Below are positions 6,109 to 8,544 of a stretch of DNA of 8,544 nucleotides, piece by piece. Source of the DNA: Sulfurimonas sp. (GTDB lineage: Bacteria; Campylobacterota; Campylobacteria; Campylobacterales; Sulfurimonadaceae); assembly GCA_030673275.1 (NCBI GenBank), contig DAOVJL010000035.1, positions 1-8,544 on the forward strand. Direction: 5' to 3'. The notes beneath the pieces are model-generated. The model worked only from the letters and a program-made list of their open reading frames with translations. It was not told the DNA's origin and made no database searches. A program made the position numbers and the translations under genes. Every line of letters starts with the position of its first letter. Within the stretch, counting starts at the first letter, position 1.

Positions 6109-6594
6109 GTGTCTGATAGAGGCAAAAGCCTCTTTTCTTTATCTACTCTACTCGCCTCTTTCTTTGGTGCAGCTATGATAGCTGCTGCCTTTGCTTACTT
6201 CAACTATAAATTTTCAGAATACAAATTTATTGACTTTAAAGAGTGGGTATTTTATGAAAAAAAAGATATTTTTACTCCAACTGCCGACAAATATATAGTA
6301 GTTTTTTACAGTTCTAAAGAGAAAGATACTGCTGCACTTTTAGCAAACATTGAACTAAATCTTCCTATTATTGCTATTGATTATTATAATGAAGTTTTTA
6401 AAAACTCTAAAAACATAACTTTTTTAAGAGCTGGAACTAGAACATCTCTTAATTTTATTCAGAGATTTAATATCTATGAATCCCCATCTATTTTTTTTAT
6501 AAAGAAAACAAAAGACTCTCTTTATGAACAAGATAGTATGATACGAAAACTAGATAATTTGAAAGAGTTATCAAAACAAATAAGTAATTTATAA
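6109..6594 (+). CDS. Membrane-anchored protein between trxA and trxB, possible cysteine-less thioredoxin fold
   Basis: I do not recognise a named family for this 161-residue protein. Residues about 9-31 form one hydrophobic segment (Leu, Ala, Phe-rich), so the rest is probably anchored to the inner membrane. The N-terminus is short and basic, which would place the C-terminal part outside the cytoplasm. The soluble part has a thioredoxin-like order: strand KYIVVFYSS (61-69) where Trx has VDFWAPWC, strand LPIIAIDYY (85-93), then SPSIFFIKK (125-133), which mimics the cis-proline strand IPTIMFFK of TrxA in this window. There is no cysteine anywhere, so a dithiol mechanism is excluded. The start is GTG with a weak AAGAG site; no other start is available before Met23. 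It lies 18 bases after trxA and 16 before trxB, so co-expression with the thioredoxin pair is likely. The fold is inference; the gene itself is well supported by its length and spacing. Confidence 0.6.
   Translation: MSDRGKSLFSLSTLLASFFGAAMIAAAFAYFNYKFSEYKFIDFKEWVFYEKKDIFTPTADKYIVVFYSSKEKDTAALLANIELNLPIIAIDYYNEVFKNSKNITFLRAGTRTSLNFIQRFNIYESPSIFFIKKTKDSLYEQDSMIRKLDNLKELSKQISNL
6118..6140 (+). terminator. Intrinsic-terminator-like hairpin inside the start of the gene after trxA
   Basis: AGAGGC (6118-6123) and GCCTCT (6128-6133) form a perfect 6-base-pair stem with an AAAA loop, followed by TTTCTTT. Four of six pairs are G-C in an AT-rich region. It has the form of a modest Rho-independent terminator for trxA, yet it occupies codons 4-11 of the next gene, whose GTG lies 9 bases upstream. 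Partial termination would lower expression of the downstream gene and trxB relative to trxA. Confidence 0.5.
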
Positions 6595-6610
6595 ACAAGG
6601 AAATATTCTT

Positions 6611-7552
6611 ATGATTTTAGATTGTGCGATTATTGGTGGTGGACCTGCTGGATTGACTGCCGGATTATACACTACACGCGGTGGATTAGAAAATGTAACT
6701 ATGTTTGAAAAAGGTATGCCAGGTGGTCAAATCACAAACTCTTCAGAGATAGAAAATTATCCAGGTGTAACTGGAGAAATATCAGGCATGGATTTAATGA
6801 TGCCATGGCCAGAACAGTGTCAACGATTTGGTCTAAAACATGAAATGGTTGAGGTGACTCGCGTTAGTAAAGATGGGGATATTTTCACAATCCATAAAAA
6901 TGATGGAACTACTACACAGGCACATTCAGTTATTATTGGCACCGGTTCACGTCCTCGTCGTGTTGGATTTGCCGGTGAAGATGAACTGTTTGGAAAAGGT
7001 GTTAGCACCTGTGCAACATGTGACGGTTTTTTCTATAAAGGAAAAGAGGTTGCAGTTATTGGCGGTGGTGACACAGCACTGGAAGAAGCTCTTTACCTTG
7101 CTAAAATCTGTTCAAAGGTTTATCTTGTTCATCGTCGCGATGCATTCCGTGCAGCTCCAAATACAGTAGAGAGACTAAAAAACACTGAGAATATTGAACT
7201 TGTTTTAAACTCCTCTCCTGATGAAGTATATGGTGACGCTATGGGTGTTACCGGACTTCGCGTTAAAAATAAGAATGGTGAACTTCGTGATATTGAAGTT
7301 CCGGGTGTTTTTACATTTGTTGGTAATGATATAAACAACCAAACTCTTATCCAAGAAGATGGAAGTTTTTTATGCGATATGAATGATCAAGGTCAAGTGA
7401 TTGTAGATATAAGCATGAGTACTTCAGTTGCTGGACTTTATGCAACCGGTGATATGCGTATTGCCGCTCCAAAACAAGTAGTTAGTGCTGCTGGTGATGG
7501 TGCAGTAGCAGCTCTTCAAGTTATCTCATACGTAGATGAGTTATTACATTAA
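6611..7552 (+). CDS. trxB: Thioredoxin reductase (NADPH)
   Basis: TrxB passes electrons from NADPH through FAD and a redox disulfide to oxidised thioredoxin. The 313-residue length is that of the low-molecular-weight bacterial enzyme. Motifs in order: FAD-binding [12 protein letters not shown] (7-18), MPGGQI (36-41), the redox pair CATC at 134-137 followed by Asp138, nucleotide-binding [12 protein letters not shown] (149-160), HRRDAFRA (174-181), whose Arg residues normally select NADPH, and the second FAD segment GLYATGDMR (275-283) with [21 protein letters not shown] ahead of the ATG is a good ribosome site. It lies 16 bases after the membrane protein gene and 12 before dapB, and its substrate protein TrxA is encoded at the head of the same probable operon. 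TrxB-like ferredoxin/flavodoxin reductases lack the C-x2-C, which is intact here. Confidence 0.96.
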   Translation: MILDCAIIGGGPAGLTAGLYTTRGGLENVTMFEKGMPGGQITNSSEIENYPGVTGEISGMDLMMPWPEQCQRFGLKHEMVEVTRVSKDGDIFTIHKNDGTTTQAHSVIIGTGSRPRRVGFAGEDELFGKGVSTCATCDGFFYKGKEVAVIGGGDTALEEALYLAKICSKVYLVHRRDAFRAAPNTVERLKNTENIELVLNSSPDEVYGDAMGVTGLRVKNKNGELRDIEVPGVFTFVGNDINNQTLIQEDGSFLCDMNDQGQVIVDISMSTSVAGLYATGDMRIAAPKQVVSAAGDGAVAALQVISYVDELLH

Positions 7553-7564
7553 AGGAAAATATTT

Positions 7565-8332
7565 ATGACTAAAGTTGGAGTGTTTGGTGCAAATGGTAGA
7601 GTTGGAAAACTAATTATAGATGATTTAAAATCGACTGATGATATCAGCTTAAGTTCTGTCTTTGTTAGACATTCACTGAATTTCTCAATTGATCCGTCTG
7701 TTTTAGTAACTACAGATATAAAATCATTTTTAAACGGCTGTGATATAGTTATTGATTTTTCACTTCCTGAGGCTTGTGAAGCTTTACTTGAAGCAGCTAT
7801 TGAGACACCAAAACCATTAGTAATTGGAACAACAGGCTTAAGTACTCATCAACTAAATCTTCTAAAGCAAGCAAGTGAGAACATGCCTGTTCTTTATGCC
7901 ACAAATATGTCTTTAGGAGTAGCACTTTTAAATAAGCTTGTGTATCAAGCTTCTGCTGCTTTAGACGGTTTTGATATAGAGATTGTTGAGATGCATCATA
8001 AACATAAAAAAGATGCTCCTAGTGGAACTGCTCTTACTTTAGGTGAATCTGCAGCACACGGTCGCGGTCTAGATTTAGATAAAGTTCGTGTAAGTGGAAG
8101 AGATGGTAATATTGATGAAAGAACAGAAGATGAGATAGCTGTAATGGCTCTTCGCGGTGGAGATATTGTTGGTCGTCATACTGTTGGTTTTTATAATGAT
8201 GGCGAATTTATAGAACTTAACCATACAGCAACATCAAGAAATACTTTTTCTAAAGGTGCAATTAGAGCTGCTTCATGGCTAGCAGATAAAGATGCTGGAC
8301 TTTACTCAATTAGTGACTGTTTAGAGTTATAA
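7565..8332 (+). CDS. dapB: 4-hydroxy-tetrahydrodipicolinate reductase
   Basis: DapB reduces 4-hydroxy-tetrahydrodipicolinate with NAD(P)H, a step of the diaminopimelate and lysine pathway that feeds peptidoglycan. The 255-residue length fits the family. The nucleotide-binding loop GANGRVGK is at 8-15, DFSLPEA at 64-70, GTTGLS at 88-93 and ATNMSLGV at 112-119. The signature EMHHKHKKDAPSGTAL (142-157) carries His144, His145 and Lys148 for substrate and proton transfer. The C-terminal part GRHTVGFYNDGE and ELNHTATSRNTFSKGA is the expected tetramer and substrate domain. AAAGGAAA precedes the ATG, only 12 bases after trxB, so it is probably translated from the trx transcript. The redox link to thioredoxin is not functional as far as I can tell; the grouping is probably historical. 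No terminator is visible after the stop. Confidence 0.96.
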   Translation: MTKVGVFGANGRVGKLIIDDLKSTDDISLSSVFVRHSLNFSIDPSVLVTTDIKSFLNGCDIVIDFSLPEACEALLEAAIETPKPLVIGTTGLSTHQLNLLKQASENMPVLYATNMSLGVALLNKLVYQASAALDGFDIEIVEMHHKHKKDAPSGTALTLGESAAHGRGLDLDKVRVSGRDGNIDERTEDEIAVMALRGGDIVGRHTVGFYNDGEFIELNHTATSRNTFSKGAIRAASWLADKDAGLYSISDCLEL

Positions 8333-8359
8333 ATCAACTATATTTTACTTTGGTTTTAG

Positions 8360-8365
8360 TATAAT
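8360..8365 (+). promoter_or_regulatory. -10 promoter box for purF
   Basis: A perfect TATAAT lies in the 72-base gap between dapB and purF. A start near 8372 would give a leader of about 33 bases containing the GAGGAGAA ribosome site at 8393-8400. No clear -35 or purine-repressor site is seen. Confidence 0.5.
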
Positions 8366-8404
8366 TGCAAAATTATTTTATGAACTATTTTCGAGGAGAA
8401 GAAT

Positions 8405-8544
8405 GTGCTAGAAGATGTTAACGAAAAATGTGCTGTAGTAGGGATTTATGGTCATCAAGAGGCTTCTAAACTAGCTTATTTTTCACTACACGCGCTTCAA
8501 CATCGTGGTCAAGAAGCAGCTGGAATAAGCTCTTCAGACGGAAA
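8405..8544 (+). CDS. purF: Amidophosphoribosyltransferase, N-terminal fragment (cut by window edge)
   Basis: PurF transfers the amide nitrogen of glutamine to PRPP, the first committed step of purine synthesis. Only 46 codons are present. The fragment reads MLEDVNEK, then CAVVGIYGH, and later [12 protein letters not shown], the standard N-terminal-nucleophile glutaminase start. Cys9 would become residue 1 after removal of an eight-residue propeptide, as in the self-processed Bacillus type, rather than by simple loss of Met. The start is GTG at 8405: GAGGAGAA lies about 5 bases upstream, the only in-frame alternative region upstream ends in a TGA at 8381, and the overlapping ATG at 8403 meets a stop after two codons. 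It is separated from dapB by 72 bases with a promoter-like box and acts several steps before PurE, encoded on the other strand here. Confidence 0.93.
   Translation, partial: MLEDVNEKCAVVGIYGHQEASKLAYFSLHALQHRGQEAAGISSSDG

Noticed and set aside
6873..7169. Plus-strand 98-codon frame within trxB
   Set aside because: It is an out-of-frame shadow of trxB, whose own frame carries all the expected motifs.
7934..7952. Two AAGCTT copies seven bases apart in dapB
   Set aside because: They fall in ordinary dapB codons and are short palindromes likely by chance.
1..8544. A novel defence, mobile or CRISPR-type system
   Set aside because: All genes but three fit core-metabolism, chemotaxis or known conserved families; no repeats, integrase, transposase, toxin-antitoxin pair or nuclease was seen.

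Overview
The window reads as an AT-rich chromosomal segment from a free-living member of the Campylobacterota (formerly Epsilonproteobacteria), most like Sulfurimonas or a close relative. The evidence is the protein families: a remote CheZ next to a TrhP/PrtC-type U32 protein, a DUF3972-like protein beside purE, a DsrE-family sulfur protein, and trxA/trxB followed by dapB and purF. Upstream regions also carry perfect TATAAT -10 boxes without clear -35 boxes, as is usual in this group. The genus is an inference from memory of these families, not from a search. No mobile element, CRISPR array, tRNA, rRNA or phage gene was seen, and no stretch over 300 bases lacks a gene.

Left end (1-613): the first 31 codons of glyQ run leftward out of the window from an extended -10 promoter. 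Divergently, a small exported DsrE-family protein runs rightward and meets the next leftward cluster tail to tail with 4 bases between the stops.

Leftward cluster (618-4783, transcribed right to left): cheZ, a TrhP/U32 tRNA-hydroxylation protein, a small membrane protein with a SHOCT-like tail, purE, a DUF3972-like coiled-coil protein, and a DUF89 phosphatase-like protein. The first three overlap by 8 bases and 1 base and must be co-transcribed. A good extended -10 before purE suggests a second promoter for the last three. The cluster mixes chemotaxis signal termination, wobble-uridine modification and purine synthesis, so it is a housekeeping neighbourhood rather than a single pathway.

Rightward half (4870-8544): a PHP-type histidinol-phosphatase (hisJ-like) diverges from cheZ. 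Then come trxA, a membrane-anchored protein with a possible cysteine-less thioredoxin fold, trxB and dapB, closely spaced and probably one operon. purF starts at the right edge behind its own promoter. TrxA and TrxB form the NADPH-dependent thiol-reducing couple. DapB serves lysine and diaminopimelate synthesis, and PurF commits PRPP to purine synthesis, the pathway in which PurE acts later.

The points most worth a second look are the orphan gene between trxA and trxB, an intrinsic-terminator-like hairpin lying inside its first codons, and a CheZ with CheY-binding-like peptides at both ends. I see no evidence for a wholly new defence or mobile system here.
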